A stretch of DNA of 64,000 nt, taken from NCBI RefSeq assembly GCF_026013565.1, contig NZ_JAPDOB010000001.1:1142178-1206177 (forward strand), written 5' to 3'. This stretch comes from Sphingomonas arvum. Lineage in GTDB: Bacteria; Pseudomonadota; Alphaproteobacteria; Sphingomonadales; Sphingomonadaceae. Position 1 is the stretch's first letter, and every line of letters starts with the position of its first letter. Under the pieces are notes generated by a model. It ran no database searches. It saw only the letters and a list, made by a program, of their open reading frames with translations, and was not told where the DNA came from. The translations under genes and the position numbers were made by a program. Positions 46,349-55,501 of this stretch are shown in pieces.

Positions 46349-47635
46349 TCAGCGCTGCCCGACGGGCACGTAATCGCGCTGCGTCGGCCCGGTATAGAGC
46401 TGGCGCGGACGGCCGATCTTCTGCTCGGGATCGGAGATCATCTCGTTCCATTGTGCAACCCAGCCCACAGTGCGGGCGAGGGCGAACAGCGCGGTGAACA
46501 TCTCGGTCGGGAACCCGATCGCGTTCAGGATCACGCCCGAATAGAAATCCACGTTCGGGTAAAGCTTCTTCTCGATGAAGTAAGGATCATTGAGCGCGAT
46601 CTGCTCGAGTTCCTTGGCGACGTCGAGCACCGGATCGGAGATGTTGAGCTCCGCCAACACCTCGTCGGCGGTCTGCTTCATCACCTTCGCCCGCGGGTCG
46701 AAGTTCTTGTACACGCGGTGGCCAAAGCCCATCAGGCGGAACGGATCGTCCTTGTCCTTGGCGCGTGCGATATATTCCGGGATGCGCTTCACGTCCCCGA
46801 TCTCGCGCAGCATGTTCAGCGCGGCCTCGTTGGCGCCGCCGTGCGCCGGACCCCACAGGCAGGCGATGCCCGCGGCCATGCAGGCAAACGGGTTGGCGCC
46901 CGACGAACCGGCCAGGCGAACAGTGGACGTTGACGCATTCTGCTCATGGTCGGCATGGAGGATGAAGATTCGGTCCATCGCCCGCTCGATCACCGGCGAG
47001 ACGATATATTCCTCGGCCGGCACCCCGAAGGTCATCCGCAGGAAGTTGCCGGTGTAGCTGAGGCTGTTGTCCGGATACAGGAACGGCTGCCCGATGCTGT
47101 ACTTGTGCGCCATCGCGGCGATGGTCGGCATCTTGGCGATCAGCCGGTGCGACGCGATCTCGCGCTGCTTGGGATCGGTGATGTCCGTGCTGTCGTGATA
47201 GAAGGACGACAGGGCGCCGACCACGCCGCACATGATCGCCATCGGGTGCGCATCCCGCCGGAACCCCCGGTAGAAGGTCGCGAGCTGCTCGTGCACCATG
47301 GTGTGGCGGCTGATGGTGTAGCTGAAATTGTCCAGCGCATCCTTGGCCGGCAGTTCGCCGTGCAGCAGCAGGTAGGCGACTTCCATGAAGGTCGACTGCT
47401 CGGCCAGCTGGTCGATCGGATAGCCGCGGTGCAGCAGCACGCCCGCTTCGCCGTCGATGTAGGTGATGGCGCTGCTGCAGCTGCCGGTCGAGGTGAAGCC
47501 CGGGTCGTAGGTGAACACGCCCGCCTGGCCGTAGAGCTTTCGGATGTCGACCACGTCTGGCCCGACGGTGCCGCTCAGCACGGGCATCGTCAGCTCCTTG
47601 TCCCCGAGCTTCAGCGTGGCGTTTGTTTCCGACAT
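46349..47635 (-). CDS. gltA: Citrate synthase
   Basis: Condenses acetyl-CoA with oxaloacetate to start the TCA cycle. The 428 residues fit the type II hexameric form. Active-site elements are [20 protein letters not shown] (His), [12 protein letters not shown] (His) and [16 protein letters not shown]. The ATG at 47635 overlaps the gltX stop (TGATG). Confidence 0.97.
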   Translation of the reverse strand: MSETNATLKLGDKELTMPVLSGTVGPDVVDIRKLYGQAGVFTYDPGFTSTGSCSSAITYIDGEAGVLLHRGYPIDQLAEQSTFMEVAYLLLHGELPAKDALDNFSYTISRHTMVHEQLATFYRGFRRDAHPMAIMCGVVGALSSFYHDSTDITDPKQREIASHRLIAKMPTIAAMAHKYSIGQPFLYPDNSLSYTGNFLRMTFGVPAEEYIVSPVIERAMDRIFILHADHEQNASTSTVRLAGSSGANPFACMAAGIACLWGPAHGGANEAALNMLREIGDVKRIPEYIARAKDKDDPFRLMGFGHRVYKNFDPRAKVMKQTADEVLAELNISDPVLDVAKELEQIALNDPYFIEKKLYPNVDFYSGVILNAIGFPTEMFTALFALARTVGWVAQWNEMISDPEQKIGRPRQLYTGPTQRDYVPVGQR

Positions 47636-49032
47636 CAATTGCGCTCCATCTGATCTTCGATCCTGGCCAGGCTTTCGCCCTGCCCCAACAGCACCAGCAC
47701 GTCAAAGATGCCGGGGCTAGTCGTCCGGCCGGTCAGCGCTGCACGCAGCGGCTGGGCCACCTTGCCGAGCTTCAGTCCAGCCTCCTCGGCTACCGCCTTT
47801 ATAGCGGCCTCGGTCGCATCGTGGTTCCACTCTACGACCTCCGTCAGTGCCGCATGCACCCGCGCCAGCAGCGCGCGCGCTTCGCCGGTCAGCAGCTCCG
47901 CCGCCTTGTCCTCAACCGGCAACGGCCGCCGTGCGAACAGGAAGTCTGCGCCGTTCGCCAGTTCGTTCAGGTCCTTGGCCCGGGCCTTGAGCTCCGGCAT
48001 CGCGCGTTCCAGCAGCGCCAGGTCCGCCGCTTCCATGCCACCGCGCCGCGCGGCGACCAGTACTGCCAGCCGGGCATCGTCCGCCGCCCGGATGTAGTAG
48101 CCGTTGAGGTTCTCGAGCTTCTTGGTATCGAACCGTGACGGCGACTTGCCGACGTGGTCCAGCCCGAACCACTCGGTCGCCTGTTCGCGGCTGATGATCT
48201 CGTCGTCGCCATGACCCCAGCCAAGGCGCAGCAGATAGTTGAACAACGCTTCCGGCAGGATGCCGAGCTCGTCACGGTAGGCATCGACGCCCAGCGCCCC
48301 GTGCCGCTTGCTCAGCTTGGCGCCATCCGCGCCGTGGATCAGCGGCACATGCGCATAGACCGGCTCCGGCCAGTCCATCGCCCGGATGATCGCCAGCTGC
48401 CGGAAGGCATTGTTGAGGTGGTCATCGCCGCGGATCACGTGGGTCACGCCCATGTCGTGGTCGTCCACCACCACCGCCAGCATATAGGTCGGCGTGCCGT
48501 CGGACCGCAGCAGCACGAAGTCGTCGATCTCGCTGTTCTGCACCGTGACCCGGCCCTGCACCTGGTCGTCGATTACCGTCTCGCCCTCGCGCGGCGCCTT
48601 TAGGCGAACCACGAACGGCTTGCCCGCCTGCTCCTCCGCGACGTCACGCCACTGGCTCTGGATGCGGAACGGCCGCCGCTCGGCCTGCGCGGCCTCACGC
48701 TGGGCCTGCAGCTCTTCCTGGGTCAGGTAGCAGCGGTAGGCCTGCCCCTTGGCCAGCAGCTCGTGTGCCACTTCCGCATGTCGCGCCCAGAATTGCGACT
48801 GGTAGTATTCGTGGCCGTCCCAATCGAGGTCGAGCCAGCGCATTCCGTCCAGGATCGCCGCGATCGCCGGCTCGGTCGAGCGCGCCTTGTCCGTGTCCTC
48901 GATGCGCAGCAGGAACTTGCCGCCGTGTGCACGTGCGAACAACCAATTGAACAGCGCTGTCCGCGCCCCGCCGATGTGCAGGTAGCCCGTGGGGGAGGGC
49001 GCGAAGCGGGTGACGACGGTGCTTGCGCTCAC
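47635..49032 (-). CDS. gltX: Glutamate--tRNA ligase
   Basis: Class I aminoacyl-tRNA synthetase, 465 residues. The HIGH-like motif is in [16 protein letters not shown], the KMSKS-like motif is AKLSKRHG, and [12 protein letters not shown] follows the first. The C-terminal alpha-helical anticodon domain is present. The GTG at 49032 is chosen since AGAGG lies nine bases upstream and the protein begins right before the catalytic core; the open frame extends 94 codons upstream without homology. Divergent from comEC. Confidence 0.95.
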   Translation of the reverse strand: MSASTVVTRFAPSPTGYLHIGGARTALFNWLFARAHGGKFLLRIEDTDKARSTEPAIAAILDGMRWLDLDWDGHEYYQSQFWARHAEVAHELLAKGQAYRCYLTQEELQAQREAAQAERRPFRIQSQWRDVAEEQAGKPFVVRLKAPREGETVIDDQVQGRVTVQNSEIDDFVLLRSDGTPTYMLAVVVDDHDMGVTHVIRGDDHLNNAFRQLAIIRAMDWPEPVYAHVPLIHGADGAKLSKRHGALGVDAYRDELGILPEALFNYLLRLGWGHGDDEIISREQATEWFGLDHVGKSPSRFDTKKLENLNGYYIRAADDARLAVLVAARRGGMEAADLALLERAMPELKARAKDLNELANGADFLFARRPLPVEDKAAELLTGEARALLARVHAALTEVVEWNHDATEAAIKAVAEEAGLKLGKVAQPLRAALTGRTTSPGIFDVLVLLGQGESLARIEDQMERN

Positions 49033-49088
49033 GCAGGCTTTCCTCTTTGATGTGCCTGCCGGATCGCCTTCATCAAGAGGGTGAGGCC

Positions 49089-51209
49089 TTGCGCGCGCAA
49101 GTCGCCACCATGTTCCGGCGCCGTCCGGCGGTTGCCAAGTGGCCGTTACGCGCGCTCTTCGCAAGTGCGGAATCGTTCCTGGAGCGCGAACGTGAGGCGC
49201 TGCCCTTGTGGTGGGTGGTCGCGTTCGGCGTTGGCGTCGCCTTGTGGCTGGTGCTGCCCGGGCCCGACAGCTGGCGCGCGGTCCTGCTGGTGTCGGCCGG
49301 AACCGCGGTCGCATCGCGGCTGCTGCACGGACGAGTGGCGCACGTTCTGCTCAGCGCCAGCCTCGCGGTGGCGCTCGGTCTCGGCCTGGTATGGCTCCGA
49401 TCGGGAATGGTGGAGGCGCCTCGGATCGCCCGGCCGGCAATCACCACGTTCGATGCCACGGTAATGGCGGTGGACCCGCTGGTCGCGCGCAACAGCATCC
49501 GCCTGCTGGTCCGGCCGGCCGATCCAAGCCTGCCGCCCTTGCTGCGGATCAATGTCCGCGAGCAGGATGCGCCAACTCGAGGCCTCGGTCCGGGCGCGCG
49601 GGTCCGGGTCAAGACCCGGCTCGCCCCACCCATGCCGATGCCACTGCCCGGTGCCCACGATTATGCGCGCGACGCGTGGTTCGCTGGCATCGGCGGCACC
49701 GGAAAGGCGCTGGGCGCGGTGGAGCTGCTGGAGCCGGCCACCGGCGGCGGGCTGGATGCGCTGCGTGACCGGCTGGACCGCCACATACGATCGCAGCTAG
49801 GCGCCAGCGAAGGCGGCATCGCGACAGCCCTTGTCACCGGCGACCAGGGCGCGCTGCCCGACGCCGACGCAAACGCCATGCGCCGCTCGGGCCTGGCGCA
49901 CCTGCTGTCCGTCAGCGGCCTCCACATCGCGGCGGCGATCGGTGCTGCTTTCCTACTCACCTTGCGGCTCCTGGCCCTCTCGGAGCGCCTGGCCTTGCGG
50001 GTCAATCTGGTGCTTGCTGCATCCGGAGCCGGTGCGCTGGCCGGCGTCGGCTATACCCTGCTGACCGGAATGCAGGTGCCGACGGTGCGCAGCTGCATCG
50101 CGGCCGTTCTGGTCCTGATCGGCATTGCCCTCGGGCGGGAGGCGATCAGCATGCGGCTGATTGCCGCGGCGGCGCTGGCGGTGCTGCTGGTCCGGCCGGA
50201 GGCCTTGTACGGCGCCAGCTTCCAACTCAGCTTCGCGGCGGTGACCACGCTGGTCGCGCTATATAGCTGGCCCTGGTTCAAGCGGGTCAGCGAGCCCCGC
50301 GAGGACGGCATGGTCGGGCGGGTCGGCCGAAACCTCACGACCATGGTGGTGACCGGCCTGGCGATTGAGGTGGCGCTGCTGCCCTTCGCCCTTTACCACT
50401 TCCACAAGGCCGGGCTGTATGGCGTTGCCGCCAACCTCGTGGCCATACCGCTTACCACCTTCGCCATTATGCCGCTCGAGGCCGCAGCGCTGCTGTTGGA
50501 CCTGCTTGGCCTGGGCGGACCGATGTGGGCGGCCACCGGGTGGTCGGTCGGACTGCTTTTGAAGCTGGCGCATGCGGCGGCGTCCGCGCCGGGTTCGGTC
50601 GCGCTGCTGCCGGCCATGCCGGCCTGGGCCTTCGGCGCCATGGTGGGGGGCGGTCTGTGGCTCTGCCTGTGGAGCGGTCGGTTTCGCCTGGCGGGCTTTG
50701 CTCCGATCCTCCTCGGCGCTGCGGCGGCGGCGCTGGCGCCCCGGCCGGACCTGCTGGTAACGGGCGACGGGCGGCACCTTGCGATCATCGGCGAGGACGG
50801 CACGCCGTACGTGTTGCGGGAGCGGGCAGGGGACTTCGTCCGCGACATGCTCGGCGAAAGCGCGGGCTTCGATGGCGAACTGCCGGCGCTGGATGATGCC
50901 CCGGGCAGCAATTGCAGCCGGGACAGTTGCGTGGCGTCGGTCGAGCGAGGCGGCCGGACGTGGCGACTGTTGGCGATCCGGTCCAGCCAGCGGCTCGATT
51001 GGGCGGAGCTCACCGCCGCCTGCAGCGTCGCGGACATCGTGGTTGCCGATCGCCGCCTGCCCCGGGCCTGCCAACCGCGCGCGCTGAAGCTGGACGGACC
51101 GGCGCTGGCGAGGCTCGGCGGAGTCGCCATCCGCCTCGATGACGAGCCGATCGTCGATAGCGTGGCCGGACGGATCGCCGGCCACCCGTGGGCGATCAGG
51201 CCGAGGTGA
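49089..51209 (+). CDS. comEC: ComEC/Rec2 family DNA uptake channel protein
   Basis: Membrane channel that imports single-stranded DNA. About 706 residues: N-terminal helices and a DUF4131 domain (to about 215), then the Competence domain with [40 protein letters not shown] and [19 protein letters not shown], and a short C-terminal segment. The beta-lactamase-like third domain is much reduced and lacks the metal HxHxDH motif. I prefer a TTG at 49089 (AAGAGG eight bases upstream); an ATG at 49110 is possible. The 3' end overlaps the convergent helicase by 14 bases. Confidence 0.9.
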   Translation: MRAQVATMFRRRPAVAKWPLRALFASAESFLEREREALPLWWVVAFGVGVALWLVLPGPDSWRAVLLVSAGTAVASRLLHGRVAHVLLSASLAVALGLGLVWLRSGMVEAPRIARPAITTFDATVMAVDPLVARNSIRLLVRPADPSLPPLLRINVREQDAPTRGLGPGARVRVKTRLAPPMPMPLPGAHDYARDAWFAGIGGTGKALGAVELLEPATGGGLDALRDRLDRHIRSQLGASEGGIATALVTGDQGALPDADANAMRRSGLAHLLSVSGLHIAAAIGAAFLLTLRLLALSERLALRVNLVLAASGAGALAGVGYTLLTGMQVPTVRSCIAAVLVLIGIALGREAISMRLIAAAALAVLLVRPEALYGASFQLSFAAVTTLVALYSWPWFKRVSEPREDGMVGRVGRNLTTMVVTGLAIEVALLPFALYHFHKAGLYGVAANLVAIPLTTFAIMPLEAAALLLDLLGLGGPMWAATGWSVGLLLKLAHAAASAPGSVALLPAMPAWAFGAMVGGGLWLCLWSGRFRLAGFAPILLGAAAAALAPRPDLLVTGDGRHLAIIGEDGTPYVLRERAGDFVRDMLGESAGFDGELPALDDAPGSNCSRDSCVASVERGGRTWRLLAIRSSQRLDWAELTAACSVADIVVADRRLPRACQPRALKLDGPALARLGGVAIRLDDEPIVDSVAGRIAGHPWAIRPR

Positions 51210-52605
51210 GCCCAACCGACAGGAACCCAGGCAGCGGCCCGTTCCAGCCCTCGTTGCCGGACGTGGGCTGCGGCTCGGGCTGGCGCCGCGGTTCCGGCCT
51301 GGGCTGGCGCCCGGGTTCGGCGGAACGTGCCGGGCGATCTTGGTCAGGCGCCGCTCGCGGCTCCTCCCGCGGCGGCCGCGGGTCGGCGCGGGAAGGGCCG
51401 GCCTTCCGGCGCGGCGCTCGCGCAGGCTTCTCGGCAGCAGCAGCAGCAGCAGCAGCAGGCGCCGCCTCTTGCGACTCGACCTCGTCCGCCGCACCCGTCT
51501 TCACCCGGGCGATCGGCTGACCGATCAACTTTTCGATCCGGGACAGGGCCTCCGCATCCTCGCGGGTGGCCAGGGTGATCGCGATCCCCTTGGCGCCTGC
51601 GCGCCCGGTGCGCCCGATCCGGTGGACATAGTCGTCCGGCTGCCACGGCACGTCGAAGTTTACCACATGGCTGACACCCCGCACGTCCAACCCGCGGGCG
51701 GCGACGTCGGAGGCGACCAGCACGGTGATCTCGTCCTGCTTGAATCGGTCGAACTCGGCGATCCGGTCGGCTTGCTCCATGTCGCCGTGGATCTGGCCGA
51801 CGGCGAAGCCGGAGCGCTTGAGGCTGGTGTAGAGGTCACGAACCGTGGTCTTGCGATTGCTGAACACAATGGCATTCTTGACCTCGTCCGCGCGCAGCAG
51901 GTCGCGCAAGACGTCCCGCTTCTTGTCGGAGCGGACCTCGACCACCCGCTGCTCGATGTTGATGTTGGCCGTCGCCGGCCGCGCCACCTCGACCGTCTTC
52001 GGGTCGGTCAGGAACTTGGACGCCAGCTTCTGGATGGGCGGCGGCATGGTTGCCGAGAACAGCAGGGTTTGGCGCTGCTTGGGCAGCCGGCTGCAGATTT
52101 CCTCGATGTCCGGGATGAACCCCATGTCGAGCATCCGGTCGGCCTCGTCGATCACCAGCAGGTTGCAGCCGGTCAGCATGATCTTGCCGCGGCCATACAG
52201 GTCCATCAGGCGCCCGGGCGTAGCAATCAGCACGTCCACGCCCTTTTCGAGCGCCTTGACCTGGTCGCCCATCTGCACGCCGCCGATGAGCAGCGCCATG
52301 GAGAGCTTGTGGTACTTGCCGTACTTCTCGAAGTTCTCGGCGACCTGCGCCGCGAGCTCGCGGGTCGGCTCCAGGATCAGGCTGCGCGGCATGCGGGCGC
52401 GGCTGCGACCGTGGCCCAGGATATCGATCATGGGCAGCACAAATGCGGCCGTCTTGCCGGTGCCGGTCTGGGCGATGCCGACCAGGTCCTTGTTCATCAG
52501 GACGGGCGGGATCGCCTTCGCCTGAATAGGCGTAGGCTCGGAGTAGCCGCTTTCGCCTACGGCGCGCAGAAGTTCGTCGGAAAGGCCGAGGTCGGCAAAG
52601 GTCAT
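51196..52605 (-). CDS. DEAD-box RNA helicase (RhlE-like)
   Basis: ATP-dependent RNA helicase, 469 residues. Motifs in order: PTPIQ, AQTGTGKT, PTRELAAQV, TPGRL, DEAD (in VIDEADRMLDMGF), SAT, HGDMEQADR, ASDVAARGLD and HRIGRTGRAG. The last 100 residues are low complexity: an eight-Ala tract from (CTG/CAG)8 and Arg/Pro-rich repeats, likely an RNA-binding tail. Roles in ribosome assembly or cold adaptation are typical of RhlE types but not provable here. Convergent with comEC. Confidence 0.93.
   Translation of the reverse strand: MTFADLGLSDELLRAVGESGYSEPTPIQAKAIPPVLMNKDLVGIAQTGTGKTAAFVLPMIDILGHGRSRARMPRSLILEPTRELAAQVAENFEKYGKYHKLSMALLIGGVQMGDQVKALEKGVDVLIATPGRLMDLYGRGKIMLTGCNLLVIDEADRMLDMGFIPDIEEICSRLPKQRQTLLFSATMPPPIQKLASKFLTDPKTVEVARPATANINIEQRVVEVRSDKKRDVLRDLLRADEVKNAIVFSNRKTTVRDLYTSLKRSGFAVGQIHGDMEQADRIAEFDRFKQDEITVLVASDVAARGLDVRGVSHVVNFDVPWQPDDYVHRIGRTGRAGAKGIAITLATREDAEALSRIEKLIGQPIARVKTGAADEVESQEAAPAAAAAAAAEKPARAPRRKAGPSRADPRPPREEPRAAPDQDRPARSAEPGRQPRPEPRRQPEPQPTSGNEGWNGPLPGFLSVGLTSA
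51435..51458. repeat. (CAG)8 trinucleotide tract in the helicase gene
   Basis: Eight perfect CAG units on the plus strand; on the coding (minus) strand they encode eight Ala residues in the low-complexity C-terminal tail. The length could vary in frame by replication slippage. Confidence 0.85.
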
Positions 52606-52695
52606 GCAATATCCGGATAAAGGGGCCGCGAACCGCTGTCGCCGCCGGCGCTTCGCGCCCTGCGGAACCGCGCGCGAAAAGTCAAGGAGTCAGGT

Positions 52696-53163
52696 CTATT
52701 TGGGCGCCCGCGGCACCATTAGCCGGAACTTGTCGATCTGGCAGCTCCCGCCGATCCGGTTGCGGATTTCCTCGCGATCGGCGCAGATTTTGCCGCCGTC
52801 CGGCTGCAGATAGAAGCCACCGTAGAAGTCCAGCGTCGGGCACTGGCTTTCCAGCTTGGCCCGCATGCGTTGACCCCGGCGCAGCAGGAAATCGATGCTG
52901 CCATCGTCCACCAGCGCGGCCGCCAGAACGTCATTGGCCTTGATGCACTTGGGACCGCGCTTCTCTACCCAGCGGACCGGCCAGCCGACGTGCGGGCGGA
53001 CCACCGGCACCCGCATGATCACCTCATCGCGCACCATCACGCGGGTGACCGACACGCCGGAAGGCGCCAGGCCGAATAGCGACAGAATGGCCGGGAAGAG
53101 GGTCAGGGTCGACAGGAACAAGCTCTTGCCTTCAGGAGGACGGGAGCGCCGGCTTCGGGGCAA
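52696..53163 (-). CDS. Hypothetical protein with N-terminal membrane segment
   Basis: A 155-residue protein: basic N-terminus, one hydrophobic helix (LFLSTLTLFPAILSLFGLA, about 15-33), then a compact domain with several Cys (KCIKAND, SQCPTLDFYGGFYLQ, KICADREEIRNRIGGSCQ). The helix could be an uncleaved anchor, placing the Cys domain in the periplasm where disulfides can form. I do not recognise the family. It lies between the helicase and the divergent sapC. Confidence 0.7.
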   Translation of the reverse strand: MPRSRRSRPPEGKSLFLSTLTLFPAILSLFGLAPSGVSVTRVMVRDEVIMRVPVVRPHVGWPVRWVEKRGPKCIKANDVLAAALVDDGSIDFLLRRGQRMRAKLESQCPTLDFYGGFYLQPDGGKICADREEIRNRIGGSCQIDKFRLMVPRAPK

Positions 53164-53270
53164 GGCGTTGAACGATCAATGAACTTGCCCACCCCTTGCC
53201 ATGGCCCGCTGCGCCACTTAGAGCGCGCTCCGCCCGCGACGGGTAGTGATTTTCAGGAGTATTTGTCACC

Positions 53271-54074
53271 ATGGCGACTGCCGCGCCCGCCGGACTGCCG
53301 ATCCTCTACAATCAGTTGGAGCCGCTCAACAGCCAGGAGCATGGTTCGCTGAAGGTCCGCGGTCTGCAGACGCTGCCGGCGCTGGCCACGCTGCACGCCG
53401 TGCCGGTGACCGTGGACGAATTCGCCTCGGCCCAGCGCCATTACCCGATCATCTTCTCGGTTGGCGACGACAGCGTGCCGCTGGCGCTGATGGGCCTCAA
53501 CGAGGGCGTGAACACCTTTGTCGATACAGACGGCAAGCCGACTGATCCGAGCGTCTACATGCCGGCCTACCTGCGCCGCTATCCGTTCATGCTCGCCCGC
53601 CTGCGCCAGGACTCGGACGAGCTGTCGCTGTGCTTCGACCCGAGCGCCGGCGCCGTTGGCGACTTCGAGGATGGGCAGCCCCTTTTCGACGGCGACCAGC
53701 CGAGCGAGGCGACCAACACGATCCTGCAGTTCTGCGAGCAGTTCGAACAGGCCGGCCAGCGCACCCAGATGTTCATGGCCGAGCTCAAGAAGGCGGGGCT
53801 GATCATGGACGGCGAGGTGGCGATCCAGCCGGAGGGCTTCGATCAGCCGTTCGTGTACCGCGGCTTCCAGATGGTCGACGAAGAGAAGTTCCGCGAACTG
53901 CGCGGCGACGAACTGCGCAAGATGAACCAGAGCGGCTTATTGCCACTGGTCTACGCGCACCTCTTCTCGCTCGGGCAGATCCGCGACGTCTTCGCCCGCC
54001 AAGTCCAACAGGGGAAGGGGCCTGTGCCAGCGCCGGCGCAGCAGCCCGCGCTGGAGACCGCCGCCGAGGCCTGA
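53271..54074 (+). CDS. SapC family protein
   Basis: A 267-residue protein of the SapC family (named after an S-layer-linked gene of Campylobacter), common in sphingomonads and other marine or soil proteobacteria. Recognisable elements are LYNQLEPLNSQEHGSLKV near the start, ALMGLNEGVNTFVD, YMPAYLRRYPFML and the later FEDGQPLFD...PSEATNTIL segment. No signal peptide is evident. AGGAG lies 11 bases upstream of the ATG. Biochemical role unknown. Confidence 0.88.
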   Translation: MATAAPAGLPILYNQLEPLNSQEHGSLKVRGLQTLPALATLHAVPVTVDEFASAQRHYPIIFSVGDDSVPLALMGLNEGVNTFVDTDGKPTDPSVYMPAYLRRYPFMLARLRQDSDELSLCFDPSAGAVGDFEDGQPLFDGDQPSEATNTILQFCEQFEQAGQRTQMFMAELKKAGLIMDGEVAIQPEGFDQPFVYRGFQMVDEEKFRELRGDELRKMNQSGLLPLVYAHLFSLGQIRDVFARQVQQGKGPVPAPAQQPALETAAEA

Positions 54075-54088
54075 CCTCGGTAGGCCGT

Positions 54089-54958
54089 CTACTCGGCGGC
54101 CTCGGGCAGGGCCGCTCGGGCGAGCAACGCTTCGCCAAGTGTGCGGGCGACTGCCTCCAGCATCCTGGCCGTGCCGTCGAACCCCTTGCCGGGCGTCCGC
54201 TGGTCCCGTCCAAGATAGCAGGCGCGATCCAATTCGAGCTGCAGGGCGTGAACGCCAGCGGCCGGCCGGCCGTGTTGCTCGACCACATGGCCGCCTGCAT
54301 AAGGGTCGTTGAAGGCCGTCCGATAGCCGAGACTCTCGGCCGTGCGCCGGGTCAGGTCGCCCAGCCAAGCACTGGCCGTCCGCCCATGCCGGTCGCCGAT
54401 CACCAGCCGCGGCAGCAATGGACTGCGGGCGGGCATGCTGTGCACATCCAGCAGCATCACCTCGGCGTGCCGCACCCGTAACTTGCCTAGCTGGTTGGCG
54501 ACCAGCTCATGGTACGGCAGCCAGGCCTCCGCCATTCGGCGATCGATCTCGTCTGCGCTCACCGGATGCTTCCACAGCTCGCCATGGCGAGGGGTGCGTG
54601 AGGGGATCAATCCCAGGCCACCGCGCGCCCTTGGTCCAGGGTCGGCGGCCCCCATGGCGGCGGGACCTTCCATCTCATGCGGCCCACGGTTGCAGTCGAC
54701 CGCCGCCCGTGGCGCGCAGGCAACCACCACGCCGATGCCCAGCCCGGCGGCCCGCCACACCAATCGGTTGACCAGCGGATCCTCGAGCGGCTCCAGCGAC
54801 GGACGGCCCTGCCGTGACTCCCGGAGCAGCCATTCCGGATAATTGGTGCCCGCATGCGGCACCGACAGCAGCAGCGGCCACTGACCAGTGCCAGGCAGAT
54901 AGATGGGAGGGGCAAGCGCGGCGCGGGTCACCGTCAGGTCTCGGCTCGTCTGGATCAC
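54089..54958 (-). CDS. hutG: N-formylglutamate amidohydrolase
   Basis: Metal-dependent hydrolase releasing glutamate and formate, a step of histidine breakdown in some bacteria. The 289 residues include LLLSVPHAGTNYPEWLL, AVDCNRGPHEME, VMLLDVHSMPA and AFNDPYAGGHVVEQHG, which contain the predicted metal ligands. No other hut genes are nearby, so a different N-formyl substrate is possible. I use a GTG at 54958; upstream in-frame codons lack conservation and would overlap the cpdR promoter region. Confidence 0.87.
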   Translation of the reverse strand: MIQTSRDLTVTRAALAPPIYLPGTGQWPLLLSVPHAGTNYPEWLLRESRQGRPSLEPLEDPLVNRLVWRAAGLGIGVVVACAPRAAVDCNRGPHEMEGPAAMGAADPGPRARGGLGLIPSRTPRHGELWKHPVSADEIDRRMAEAWLPYHELVANQLGKLRVRHAEVMLLDVHSMPARSPLLPRLVIGDRHGRTASAWLGDLTRRTAESLGYRTAFNDPYAGGHVVEQHGRPAAGVHALQLELDRACYLGRDQRTPGKGFDGTARMLEAVARTLGEALLARAALPEAAE

Positions 54959-55095
54959 TGCACATGGCAACCCACCAGCCGACCGAATCGGTCCAGCCTT
55001 GGGCGAACCTTCGGCAGAAAAAGCGCGGAGGGCCCGTCCTGCTCTGGCACGGGCCACACGAAAGCATGGAAATCATTAAGCAGGAGGCGCATAGA

Positions 55096-55482
55096 TTGCC
55101 GGCCATGTTCCGAATCCTCCTCGCCGAAGACGACACCTCCATGCGCGAGTACCTGGCGCGTGCGCTCACTCGCGTCGGCTATGAGGTGGCGGCGGTCGGC
55201 TGCGGCACCGAGGCGATGCCGCTGCTCGAGGCGGAGCGCTTCGACCTGCTGCTGACCGACATCGTCATGCCGGAGATGGACGGAATCGAGCTGGCCCAGA
55301 AGGCGGCCCACATCGACCCAAGCATCCGCGTCATGTTCATCACGGGCTTCGCCGCCGTAGCACTGCAAAGCGGCCGAACCGCGCCGGAAGCCAAGCTGCT
55401 GAGCAAGCCCTTCCACCTCAAGGACCTCGTGGCGGAAGTCGACCGCATCTTCCAGACCGAGGACGCGCACGGGCGCCTGTAG
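55096..55482 (+). CDS. cpdR: Cell-cycle response regulator CpdR
   Basis: Single receiver domain protein. In Caulobacter, unphosphorylated CpdR acts as an adaptor that brings ClpXP and substrates together. The sequence RILLAEDDTSMREYLARAL, the phospho-Asp in LLLTDIVMPEMDGIEL (Asp52 counted from the ATG at 55105), the CpdR-type MFITGFAAVAL and LLSKPFHLKDL all match. I extend to a TTG at 55096 because AGGAGG lies eight bases before it but 17 bases before the ATG. Confidence 0.93.
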   Translation: MPAMFRILLAEDDTSMREYLARALTRVGYEVAAVGCGTEAMPLLEAERFDLLLTDIVMPEMDGIELAQKAAHIDPSIRVMFITGFAAVALQSGRTAPEAKLLSKPFHLKDLVAEVDRIFQTEDAHGRL

Positions 55483-55501
55483 AAGGCGCCAACCTCGTCC
55501 G

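Noticed and set aside
54064-54080. CCGAGG/CCTCGG hairpin at the end of the SapC gene
   Set aside because: It is short, overlaps the stop codon and lacks a U-tract. Kept only as a weak possibility.
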